Positions 1 to 6,584 of a stretch of 10,388 nucleotides of DNA are shown in pieces. The stretch is from Chlamydiota bacterium. Its GTDB lineage: Bacteria > Chlamydiota > Chlamydiia > Chlamydiales > SM23-39. The stretch spans positions 1 to 10,388 of the forward strand of contig JAJFML010000042.1 in the NCBI GenBank assembly GCA_021772195.1, given 5' to 3'. The notes under the pieces are model-generated. The model was not told where the DNA came from. It worked only from the letters and a program-made list of their open reading frames with translations, and did no database searches. The translations under genes and the position numbers were made by a program. Each line of letters begins with the position of its first letter. The stretch's first letter is position 1.

Positions 1-48
1 ACCGCCCGCTTAGAAGGCGGGTGCTCTATCCGATTGAGCTATCAGTCC
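1..48 (-). tRNA. tRNA-Arg (anticodon UCU), 3' part outside window
   Basis: Read on the minus strand from 48, the sequence gives a 7-base acceptor strand (GGACTGA), T8-A9, a D-arm beginning GCTC and closing GAGC, and a perfect 5-bp anticodon stem (CCCGC with GCGGG). The 7-base loop is CTTCTAA, so the anticodon is UCU, reading AGA/AGG arginine codons. The variable loop, T-arm and acceptor 3' strand lie beyond the left edge. It is transcribed away from dapB. From memory, a tRNA-Arg also sits near kdsA in Chlamydia genomes, which would make this a conserved neighbourhood. Confidence 0.93.
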
Positions 49-75
49 TAAAAAGGTTACGTAAATATATGTACA

Positions 76-104
76 AGATTAAACTCATGAGGAGAAAAAT
101 TCAA
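76..104 (-). promoter_or_regulatory. candidate sigma-70-type promoter for tRNA-Arg
   Basis: On the minus strand, TTGAAT (99-104) and TAATCT (76-81) are separated by exactly 17 bases, close to the TTGACA/TATAAT consensus. Initiation about seven bases downstream would leave a leader of roughly 20 bases before the tRNA 5' end at 48, to be trimmed by RNase P. A second AT-rich hexamer, TATATT (64-69), has no convincing -35 partner. No clear plus-strand promoter for dapB stands out in the same 67-base gap. Confidence 0.4.
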
Positions 105-115
105 GAGGTTGTTCT

Positions 116-784
116 ATGGCTCTAAAAATAGTTGTCTTTGGAATCAGTGGAAAAATGGGCGAAATAGTTAAAAAACTAGCTCATGAGGATCCCCAATTTG
201 AGCTTTTGGGCGGTTTTAACCAAAATTCAAGCGATTTCACTCTTTTAGAAAAAGCCGATGTAGCGATTGATTTTTCTCTTCCTGAGGCTTTTCAAAAAAA
301 CCTCTTAGCTGCAAAAAAACATTCCACTCCCCTTGTAATCGGCACAACAGGCCTCTTGCAAAGTGACCACGATTTACTCCATAAGGTAAGTCATGATATC
401 CCTCTCTTTCAAGCAGCTAATTTCAGTCTCGGAATGGCTCTTTTAAAAAATCTTTCCCAAAAAGCGTATAAAATGTTTCCTAACTCAAACGCGAGCATTA
501 CTGATAAGCACCATGTTCAGAAAAAAGATTCTCCCAGCGGCTCTGCACTTGAGCTAAAAGAGTGCGTTCCTCATGCCACTATTTCCTCCATTCGTAAGGG
601 AGAAGAAATTGGAGAACACCAAGTGTTTTTTGAACTTCCAGAAGAGCGCATAAAACTCTCTCATACAGCACTATCTAGAGATGTCTTTGCAAAGGGTGCT
701 TTAAGGGCAGCTGTTTTCCTTGAGGGCAAAGAGCCTAGTCTTTATTCTATGAAAGATCTATTGGAGCACATGTTATGCACATAA
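116..784 (+). CDS. dapB: 4-hydroxy-tetrahydrodipicolinate reductase (DapB)
   Basis: DapB is a cytoplasmic NAD(P)H-dependent reductase that turns 4-hydroxy-tetrahydrodipicolinate into tetrahydrodipicolinate on the route to meso-diaminopimelate and lysine. The N-terminal Rossmann glycine motif FGISGKMG is at residues 8-15 and the IGTTG motif at 75-79. The substrate-loop signature is at 132-143: HH (132-133), catalytic-type lysine K136, then DSPSGSA. At 222 residues it is shorter than E. coli DapB (273); the shortening is mainly between the Rossmann core and residue 50 and in the region around 150-165. The start at 116 follows an AGAGG Shine-Dalgarno-like sequence at 105-109. It is the first gene of an overlapping operon: its last 10 bases overlap kdsA, so the two are probably translationally coupled. 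The family assignment is secure; the compact length is unusual. Confidence 0.93.
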   Translation: MALKIVVFGISGKMGEIVKKLAHEDPQFELLGGFNQNSSDFTLLEKADVAIDFSLPEAFQKNLLAAKKHSTPLVIGTTGLLQSDHDLLHKVSHDIPLFQAANFSLGMALLKNLSQKAYKMFPNSNASITDKHHVQKKDSPSGSALELKECVPHATISSIRKGEEIGEHQVFFELPEERIKLSHTALSRDVFAKGALRAAVFLEGKEPSLYSMKDLLEHMLCT

Positions 785-1611
785 AAGATTTTACAATTTC
801 TGAGGGCGCCCCTCTCACTATTATTACCGGTCCCTGTGTAATCGAGAGCGAAGACCACATCCTAAAATGTGCCGAATATTTAAAAAAACTGCTATCTAAA
901 TACCCCTTCTCTTTCATCTTTAAGGCGAGCTTTGACAAGGCAAATCGTTCCAGTATTCAATCCTACCGCGGAGTGGGTTTAGATAAAGGCCTAAGAATCT
1001 TACAGAGAGTGAAAGAGGAACTAGACCTCCCCGTGACTTCTGATATCCACCTGCCAGATGAGGCTGAAGCTTCGAAAGATGTGCTTGATCTCATTCAAAT
1101 TCCCGCTTTTCTCTGCAGACAAACAGATCTATTAGTGGCCGCTGCAAAAACGGGTCTCCCCATCAATGTCAAAAAGGGACAATTTGTCTCTCCTTGGGAT
1201 ATGAAACACGTCATTGAAAAAATTCAGGACTCTGGCAATAACCAAATCATGCTCACCGATCGCGGCACCTCTTTTGGCTACAACAATCTAGTGAGTGACA
1301 TGAGAGCTATCCCTGTGATGAAGAAGATGGGAGTTCCCGTCTGTTTTGATGCCTCTCATTCTGTGCAACTGCCAGGCGGTTTAGGCGAAATTTCAGGCGG
1401 ACAAAGAGAATTTATCCCTACGCTATCAAAGGCTGCTATTGCAGCTGGTGCAAACGCTCTTTTTATCGAATCTCACCCCGAGCCAGAAAAAGCTCTTAGC
1501 GACTCTGCAAGCCAAATGCCATTTGACGCATTTGAAACACTTTTAAATGAACTTGTACCCATTTACGAGGCATGTACAAAAAAGCCATTCGCATCAGCTT
1601 CATCCTGCTGA
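775..1611 (+). CDS. kdsA: 3-deoxy-8-phosphooctulonate synthase (Kdo-8-P synthase, KdsA)
   Basis: KdsA condenses phosphoenolpyruvate with D-arabinose-5-phosphate to Kdo-8-phosphate, the precursor of the Kdo sugars that link lipid A to the LPS core. It is a cytoplasmic TIM-barrel enzyme. Family motifs are GPCVIES (19-25), KASFDKANRSS (50-60), FDASHSVQLPGG (191-202) and IESHPEPEKALSD (231-243). C21, H195, E232 and D243 sit where metal-dependent KdsA enzymes such as that of Aquifex carry their ligands; E. coli-type enzymes have Asn in place of the Cys. The ATG at 775 is preceded by GGAG at 763-766 with 8-base spacing. The 278 codons match the family length, but the last ten or so residues (PFASASSC) look like extra tail and are read from DNA shared with the next gene (40-base overlap). 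Confidence 0.97.
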   Translation: MHIKDFTISEGAPLTIITGPCVIESEDHILKCAEYLKKLLSKYPFSFIFKASFDKANRSSIQSYRGVGLDKGLRILQRVKEELDLPVTSDIHLPDEAEASKDVLDLIQIPAFLCRQTDLLVAAAKTGLPINVKKGQFVSPWDMKHVIEKIQDSGNNQIMLTDRGTSFGYNNLVSDMRAIPVMKKMGVPVCFDASHSVQLPGGLGEISGGQREFIPTLSKAAIAAGANALFIESHPEPEKALSDSASQMPFDAFETLLNELVPIYEACTKKPFASASSC

Positions 1612-2636
1612 TTCTAACTCTCTCTTTGGTCTTTTTAAACCTTTTCATCCCTCGAGAAAAGGATCTTTTGACCTATCAAAAAATGCATAAAAAACAGCTC
1701 AAAAAAAGAGCTGAGAGCACCATCGACAACTTTCAACAAAGAAGAGAAAACGTACAAAAAGATATCTGGAAAGAAAATACTCACTTTCATATCGAGAGCA
1801 AAACTTCCGATCTTTTTTTAACTTCTGAGAAAAACAAGATCGATCTCAAAGAGCACTTGTCGGAGCTCTCCTCTTGGATGGAGAAAAAAGATGAGGATAA
1901 AAGGACATTTACAGCAGACTTCGGCACATACTCTCTTTTGCATCAAAAGTTGGAAGCCGAAAAAGTTGATTTTCAATTTGAGAATGAACAAAAAGAAAAA
2001 ACCCTACATTTTACTTCCGACTCTCTTCTTTGGAATAAAGAGAACGATCAACTTGAATTCAATGGAAAAGCGCAGTTGAATAGCCAAAATTTTGAGCTCA
2101 CCTCAGAAAAGATCACCTATCAAAAATCGAAAGAGCTCTTGAAAGCCGAAGGGTCCTCTTTTTTAAAGCTCTTTGACAGCAATGACTCGCTCTATGTTCT
2201 TGGAACGATTGATATGGATGAAGAAAACATCCAAGCAAAAGCTACAGCTGGCTTTATCATCTGGGAAAATGAACAGATAGAGCTTCATGCAAAAGAGGTT
2301 GTAGCCCCCTATTTAAAGCAGGGAGGTCACATCAAATTAGAGCATGTAGATGTCACAGAAGAGGTGCGTATGATCATAAAAAACAATCAAAAACCTCTAT
2401 GTTTTGGAATTGCAGAAAAAGTCTCTTACGATCCGATAAAAAAAGAAGCTCTCCTGACATCAGAAAACTCACATGTCCTCTTCTGGCAAAAAGATGGAAC
2501 CGAGATGAGTGCAGAGAAACTTCTTATAAACCACCAAAATGAGGTGAAAGGAGTTGGAGATGTCCACTTTTCTTTTAGTGAAGATGAGAGTAACCTTTTT
2601 AATAAAACCTTCTCAGAGTACTTGAAAATCAAATGA
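1572..2636 (+). CDS. LptC/LptA-like LPS export protein, membrane anchored
   Basis: The 354-residue protein begins MYKKAIRIS and has one hydrophobic segment at about residues 8-26, followed by a charged, lysine- and glutamate-rich extracytoplasmic region. This is the layout of LptC, the inner-membrane bitopic protein that hands LPS from the LptB2FG exporter to the periplasmic bridge. Several stretches read like OstA/LptA beta-jellyroll repeats, for example LHFTSDSLLWNKENDQLEFNG and LTSEKITYQKSKELLKAEG, repeated with variation toward the C terminus. E. coli LptC is about 190 residues, so this protein is nearly twice as long and may combine LptC and LptA roles. The start lies inside kdsA and its GAGG is only one base from the ATG, so reinitiation after kdsA is likely. 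Its TGA overlaps the lptB ATG by 4 bases. The homology is by pattern and context, not by strong motifs. Confidence 0.75.
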   Translation: MYKKAIRISFILLILTLSLVFLNLFIPREKDLLTYQKMHKKQLKKRAESTIDNFQQRRENVQKDIWKENTHFHIESKTSDLFLTSEKNKIDLKEHLSELSSWMEKKDEDKRTFTADFGTYSLLHQKLEAEKVDFQFENEQKEKTLHFTSDSLLWNKENDQLEFNGKAQLNSQNFELTSEKITYQKSKELLKAEGSSFLKLFDSNDSLYVLGTIDMDEENIQAKATAGFIIWENEQIELHAKEVVAPYLKQGGHIKLEHVDVTEEVRMIIKNNQKPLCFGIAEKVSYDPIKKEALLTSENSHVLFWQKDGTEMSAEKLLINHQNEVKGVGDVHFSFSEDESNLFNKTFSEYLKIK

Positions 2637-3358
2637 AACCCATTTTAGAAGTTAAAAATCTTGTCAAATCCTACTCAGGGAAAAATGTTGTAAATGGCCT
2701 CTCTTTCTACGTAAACCCTGGCGAAGTAGTAGGCCTTTTAGGACCAAATGGTGCCGGAAAGACCACCTCTTTTTACATGACAATTGGCCTCATTCATGCA
2801 GACGCAGGAGAGGTCTTTATCAATGGCACACCTGCTAGCGATCTCCCTATTCAAAAGCGGGCAAAAATGGGACTAGGCTATCTTGCACAAGAACCCTCCG
2901 TCTTCAGACAACTCTCCGTAGAACAAAACATCCTATGCATCTTAGAGACGCTGCCCCTTTCAAAAAAAGAGATGCAAAAAAGATTAAAAGAGCTTCTCGA
3001 TGAGCTGAATTTAACGCCACTTGCAAAGAAAAAAGCATCTGCTCTATCTGGCGGAGAGAGAAGAAGGCTTGAGATCACACGCTCACTTGTCACAAATCCC
3101 TCTCTTCTTCTTCTCGACGAACCATTTGCCAACATCGATCCCATCGCTGTACAAGACATGAAGAGCCTAATCAGGCATTTAAAGAAAAAAAATATCAGCG
3201 TGCTCATTACCGATCATAATGCTCGGGAAATTTTTTCTATCGTTGATCGAAGCTACCTCATCCAAGAAGGCAAGGTCTTCCTCTCTGGAAAGACAGAAGA
3301 CCTTGTTAACAATGAAGAAGCAAGAAACTCTTACTTTGGACAAGATTTCCGCTTATGA
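2633..3358 (+). CDS. lptB: LPS export ABC transporter ATP-binding protein (LptB)
   Basis: LptB is the cytoplasmic ATPase that powers LPS extraction by LptFG and its passage through LptC and LptA to the outer membrane. All nucleotide-binding motifs are present: Walker A GPNGAGKTT (37-45), Q-loop Q86, ABC signature LSGGE (138-142), Walker B LLLLDE (158-163) with the catalytic-type glutamate E163, and the switch histidine H195 in ITDHNARE. The 241-residue length is normal for the family. The ATG overlaps the stop of the LptC-like gene as ATGA, so translational coupling is expected. The 3' third of the gene is repeated at 4156-4482 at about 90% nucleotide identity. Downstream it converges on a minus-strand membrane protein gene with a 38-base gap and no convincing terminator hairpin. 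Confidence 0.97.
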   Translation: MKPILEVKNLVKSYSGKNVVNGLSFYVNPGEVVGLLGPNGAGKTTSFYMTIGLIHADAGEVFINGTPASDLPIQKRAKMGLGYLAQEPSVFRQLSVEQNILCILETLPLSKKEMQKRLKELLDELNLTPLAKKKASALSGGERRRLEITRSLVTNPSLLLLDEPFANIDPIAVQDMKSLIRHLKKKNISVLITDHNAREIFSIVDRSYLIQEGKVFLSGKTEDLVNNEEARNSYFGQDFRL

Positions 3359-3396
3359 ATAAACAAAAACCATCTTATGAAGCGGCTCAAGAATAA

Positions 3397-4065
3397 CTAT
3401 TTCTCTAGTTTCTTTGCAGTTCTTACGACATAGATAAGGTAGATAGACAGAATTGCTGCAAAAAAGCACCATACAGAAGTAAAAGCATAACTATATAATA
3501 GGTAAGAAATAACTACAGCACAGAGCAAGAGAATACCAAAAAAAATAATTTTTCGCTCTTTAGAAAGAAAAACCGGCAAAAATGCTAGTAAGCAATACAT
3601 GATCCGCAATAAATTTGCAGGAAAAAGCTCTTTAGCATCATAGCTAATAGAACTATACGAAATTACAACAGTAAAAAGGTCGGGGTATACAAATACAGGT
3701 ATATATATTATCAAACCAACAACAAGCGACAATAACATAAGAATTTTTAAAACACCTAAATAATTATTGTTTTTATATTCAGGTGAACTATGTAATAAAT
3801 ACACCATAAAATTACTCCAAAAAGGCCAAAACAACCAGGCAAAGAAGAGAAATCCATAAGAAAAAAAATTTGTAATCATTGGGTGATCATTCTTTATTGA
3901 CAACCAAACCACCCCTTCAAAAAACTGTTGTATCCCAAACAGGAGCGGAAGAAGAGCAAAACCTAAATAAAATTTATTCCTTTTTTTTGCCTCTACGACT
4001 GCATATGTTCCTAAAACAACTAAAACGATACTTGCAGAAAAACTAGCTGGCGCAGAAAAGCACAT
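3397..4065 (-). CDS. polytopic membrane protein, DUF6629-like
   Basis: This 222-residue, very hydrophobic protein has about six or seven membrane segments, at roughly 5-24, 33-57, 66-90, 105-125, 150-167, 172-191 and 194-214. The start MCFSAPASFSAS, followed by LLPLLFGIQQFFEGVVWLS (about 39-57), fits the conserved N terminus and QQxxEGxxW motif I associate with DUF6629, a family without a known function. The assignment is from memory. AGGATG, read on the minus strand just upstream of the ATG at 4065, is a fair ribosome binding site. The coding sequence appears more AT-rich than its neighbours, with many runs of A and T. It lies between intact lptB and a truncated lptB copy, so it probably arrived by recombination rather than as part of the LPS operon. 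Confidence 0.75.
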   Translation of the reverse strand: MCFSAPASFSASIVLVVLGTYAVVEAKKRNKFYLGFALLPLLFGIQQFFEGVVWLSIKNDHPMITNFFSYGFLFFAWLFWPFWSNFMVYLLHSSPEYKNNNYLGVLKILMLLSLVVGLIIYIPVFVYPDLFTVVISYSSISYDAKELFPANLLRIMYCLLAFLPVFLSKERKIIFFGILLLCAVVISYLLYSYAFTSVWCFFAAILSIYLIYVVRTAKKLEK

Positions 4066-4155
4066 ATAATCACATCCTGTTTATTTTCAAAAAACAACAA
4101 ATACACTTTTTAAACAATTTTTTTTTCGTCTGATTATTTTTTTAACAGATATTAG

Positions 4156-4482
4156 AAGCTGAGTTGCCCGCGCAAAGATAGGACATCTGCTTTATCTGCT
4201 GGCAAGAGAAGGAGGCTTGAGATCTTGCTGCTTCTTCTCGACGAACCGTTTGCCAACATCGATCCCATCGCTGTACAAGACCTGAAGAGCCTGATCCGGC
4301 ATTTAAAGAAAAAAAATATCAGCGTGCTCATTACCGATCATAATGCTCGGGAAATATTTTCTATCGTTGATCGAAGCTACCTCATCCAAGAAGACAAAGT
4401 TTTTCTCTCCGGCAAGACAGAAGACCTCATCAATAATGAAGAGGCCAGATGCTCCTATTTTGGCCAAGACTTCCGCTTATGA
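4156..4482 (+). pseudogene. lptB: truncated duplicate of the lptB 3' end
   Basis: This stretch matches the last third of lptB. From 4239 to 4482 it aligns without gaps to 3115-3358 with about 23 differences in 244 bases by eye. Upstream, a weaker match runs back to about 4156, just after an in-frame TAG. It spans the ABC signature, here LSAGKRRRLEI instead of LSGGERRRLEI, then lacks eight codons (24 bases) before Walker B, then continues to the same C terminus. Walker A and the Q-loop are absent, so it cannot act as an ATPase alone. The frame stays open for about 109 codons, with no ATG near its start; TTG at 4225 is the only obvious candidate initiator. Only four residues change in the gapless part, so most differences are silent. 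It overlaps the end of the converging 282-residue gene by 6 bases. Confidence 0.9.
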
Positions 4483-5325
4483 ACGGCTAAAACAGTGCTT
4501 AATCAAAAGAGTGACCCTTTGACAGCAGCTTAGTTGATGTCTCTTAAGCTTTCTCACTTCCATATGAATAGGGCCGTGAAGTGTACGTTCAATTCTGCTC
4601 GGCTGCACATCATCTTCTTTTACCTCTTCATCTGCATCAATTCCCTCTCGAACACCTAACTCTTCGCGGAGCACTTTCCTCGCAAAATTATTTCTCAATG
4701 CACTATGGGAAGCCTCGGCTTTCATTTCTACTCCGCCCATAAAAGCTGCCACACCGTGTTCTCCTACCCACTTGGCAGGTGGCAGTTCTCGATTGATACT
4801 GGCTCTAGCTACCTCCTCAACCTTCTCTCTTATGACTCGATCGGAAGGTCTTGGCATAGCTTTTCCAAAAGAATGCTGAAAATAGTAAGATAAAATCCGA
4901 GTATACACCATGCCCATGCGCTGATGGGAATCTCCACTTGATACAGATACATCCGGTGAACAAACAGCATCTTGTCTCACTCGAAACATAGCTGCCTGAA
5001 TGAGAGGAAAGCAAACATTCATAGCGATCTCTTTTCTAGGATCTTTTCTAAAGCGCTCTATTGCCTCTTCAAACATTAGCGGCGCATGCAACTCATCTCT
5101 ATGTGAAAGCAAAAATTCTAATCGGTTTCTAGCATCCTTCCAGATCGCACCAATAACATCCAAATAATCACCTTCTCTCAGCAATTGGACATAATGATCT
5201 CTATTTGCAGCTGAAAGACAGTTATTTCGATGTTTATCTTTCTCGGTTTGGAGGGTCTCAGGATTAAACTGCTTTCTACAAAAGTTAACCACTGAACGCG
5301 GATTGCTAAAACTAAATATTGTCAT
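4477..5325 (-). CDS. hypothetical protein, possibly chlamydia-specific
   Basis: I do not recognise this 282-residue protein. It has no signal peptide or membrane segment and is predicted by eye to be mostly helical and soluble, with many charged residues. Notable stretches are a helix-like DYLDVIGAIWKDARNRLEFL around residues 53-72, a MGMVYTRILSYYFQHSFGKA segment near 137-156, an acidic patch DADEEVKEDD near 239-248, and a basic, cysteine-containing tail (LKRHQLSCCQRVTLLIKHC). The ATG at 5325 is well supported by AGGAG at 5331-5335. The stop TAA (4477-4479) lies inside the antisense of the lptB fragment, so the last codons abut duplicated DNA and the original C terminus may differ. It is a single-gene unit with its own likely promoter. 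Confidence 0.75.
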   Translation of the reverse strand: MTIFSFSNPRSVVNFCRKQFNPETLQTEKDKHRNNCLSAANRDHYVQLLREGDYLDVIGAIWKDARNRLEFLLSHRDELHAPLMFEEAIERFRKDPRKEIAMNVCFPLIQAAMFRVRQDAVCSPDVSVSSGDSHQRMGMVYTRILSYYFQHSFGKAMPRPSDRVIREKVEEVARASINRELPPAKWVGEHGVAAFMGGVEMKAEASHSALRNNFARKVLREELGVREGIDADEEVKEDDVQPSRIERTLHGPIHMEVRKLKRHQLSCCQRVTLLIKHCFSRS

Positions 5326-5330
5326 AACTG

Positions 5331-5365
5331 CTCCTAATAAATTTTAAAATCCTAAAAGAATAGCA
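5331..5365 (-). promoter_or_regulatory. candidate extended -10 promoter and RBS for the 282-residue gene
   Basis: On the minus strand, TGCTATTCT (5357-5365) matches an extended -10 element (TGn plus a TATAAT-like hexamer). It is followed about 20 bases later by AGGAG (5331-5335), placed 5 bases before the ATG. No good -35 hexamer is visible, which is usual for extended -10 promoters. The surrounding 95-base gap is strongly AT-rich. Confidence 0.35.
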
Positions 5366-5420
5366 AAAAAATACAATAAACTTCCATTATTATTAAACTC
5401 TACTTTTGAATGACAAATGT

Positions 5421-6515
5421 TTATTTTATAAGAGAAATAGAAGAATTAAGAAGTTGATTAACAGCCTGGAAGACACGGTCCTCTTCTAGCGTATGGAGAC
5501 AATCGGCCATCTTACTACCACCGCAACCATCCATGTAGCAAGGTCTGCAAGGAAAATCTTTTGTGAGAACTCTAGCATAAGGATTCCTCCATGGTCCCCA
5601 AGTAATGTCAGATGTGGGACCAAATAATGCGACTACCTTAGCTTTTAAAGCATTTGCAATATGGAAAGAGACAGAATCGACACATAACATGGCACTCGAA
5701 TGGTCAATAAGCGCACCTAACTCTTTCAGATTAACCGCTCCTGACAAATTAAGGAGGTTATTTCCATCTAAACCGCTCACAATCTCATCTACCATCTCTT
5801 TTTCGAACACATCTTTTCCTGATACGATGACAACTCTTTCCTCTTCATTTAAAAGCCTTTTGAGCAGGAAGTGCATCTTCTTTGCAGGCCAGCACTTAAA
5901 ACGCCACCTAGATGTGGGATGAATGAGAATATAGCGCCCTATTACCGGCCATTTACGAGAGAGCAGATCCAAGACATTCTTTTCAGCAGAGTTTGGGATA
6001 TGAAATGTAAGGTCACGCTCATCTTCCTCAGGGAAAATACCAATTCTTCTAAGAGGATCAAGACTGCGCTCGACGGTATGCCGGTTGCCATGACAGACTT
6101 TCGTTAGATGTGTGTAAAACTTTCTCTTTTTCTTATCTGTGTCAAAGCCCACACGCACCCTTGCACTTGTAACTTTCGAAGCGATTGTCCCCCTATCCCC
6201 TTCTGTCAGATTGATAACCAAATCATACTTCTTCTTTCGAAGCTGGGAGAGAATTTTTGCCTCTTTTGCCATTTTCAAGAAAAAACCTTGTCTCTTCCAC
6301 TCTCTATCATACAAGATCAGATTTGAAATACCTGGGTGCCCCTCCAACATGGGAGCCGCTTCTTTATAGATATAGGCATCGATTTCAGCGCCCTCAAATC
6401 TTTTTTTGAGCGCACTTACAACGGGCGTGGTAAGAAGTACATCTCCTAAGTGACGCAACTTAATGACAAGTATTTTTTTGATCCCCTCGAGTCGGGGATA
6501 ATCTCCATAGCTCAT
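5421..6515 (-). CDS. GT9 lipopolysaccharide heptosyltransferase, WaaQ/RfaQ type
   Basis: This is a glycosyltransferase family 9 enzyme of 364 residues. These enzymes move L-glycero-D-manno-heptose from an ADP-heptose donor to the LPS core at the cytoplasmic face of the inner membrane. The N-terminal motif KILVIKLRHLGDVLLTTPV (14-32) and the donor-site region IHPTSRWRFKCWP (198-210) closely resemble E. coli WaaQ, whose equivalent is HPTARQIFKCW. ELGALIDHS (265-273), CVDSVSFHIANAL (278-290) and ALFGPTSDITWGPW (296-309) follow in family order. A cysteine cluster near the C terminus (C323, C326, C331, C339) fits the heptosyltransferase III subfamily. The ATG at 6515 has no strong Shine-Dalgarno sequence, yet places the motif at the usual distance from the start. 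It is divergent from ndk. The acceptor sugar cannot be told from sequence. Confidence 0.87.
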   Translation of the reverse strand: MSYGDYPRLEGIKKILVIKLRHLGDVLLTTPVVSALKKRFEGAEIDAYIYKEAAPMLEGHPGISNLILYDREWKRQGFFLKMAKEAKILSQLRKKKYDLVINLTEGDRGTIASKVTSARVRVGFDTDKKKRKFYTHLTKVCHGNRHTVERSLDPLRRIGIFPEEDERDLTFHIPNSAEKNVLDLLSRKWPVIGRYILIHPTSRWRFKCWPAKKMHFLLKRLLNEEERVVIVSGKDVFEKEMVDEIVSGLDGNNLLNLSGAVNLKELGALIDHSSAMLCVDSVSFHIANALKAKVVALFGPTSDITWGPWRNPYARVLTKDFPCRPCYMDGCGGSKMADCLHTLEEDRVFQAVNQLLNSSISLIK

Positions 6516-6554
6516 AATGATTAAATTCTACGAGATTTTTATTAATTATGCATA

Positions 6555-6577
6555 TATAATCAGTAGAAAATTTGGAG
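6555..6577 (+). promoter_or_regulatory. candidate -10 element and RBS for ndk
   Basis: A perfect TATAAT lies at 6555-6560 in the gap between the divergent heptosyltransferase and ndk genes. GGAG at 6574-6577 is 7 bases before the ndk ATG at 6585. A -35 hexamer at the expected distance is poor (GAGATT). Initiation near 6567 would give a leader of about 18 bases. Confidence 0.45.
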
Positions 6578-6584
6578 AAAAATA

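Noticed and set aside
3359..3396. A bidirectional terminator between lptB and the convergent membrane protein gene.
   Set aside because: I found no stable hairpin in the 38-base gap.
4129..4149. TCTGATTA / TAACAGA hairpin with a T-run upstream of the lptB fragment.
   Set aside because: The stem is short, contains a bulge, and the T-run is in the loop rather than after the stem, so I did not call it a terminator.
5605..6369. Several plus-strand open frames opposite the heptosyltransferase.
   Set aside because: They are antisense to a gene with clear family motifs, overlap each other, and resemble no protein. Similar antisense frames opposite kdsA, lptB and the kinases were dropped for the same reason.
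6481..6499. ATCCCC-GGGGAT hairpin near the start of the heptosyltransferase gene.
   Set aside because: A 6-bp stem within codons 6-12 of a well-supported gene can be explained by coding; there is no U-run and no sign of attenuation.
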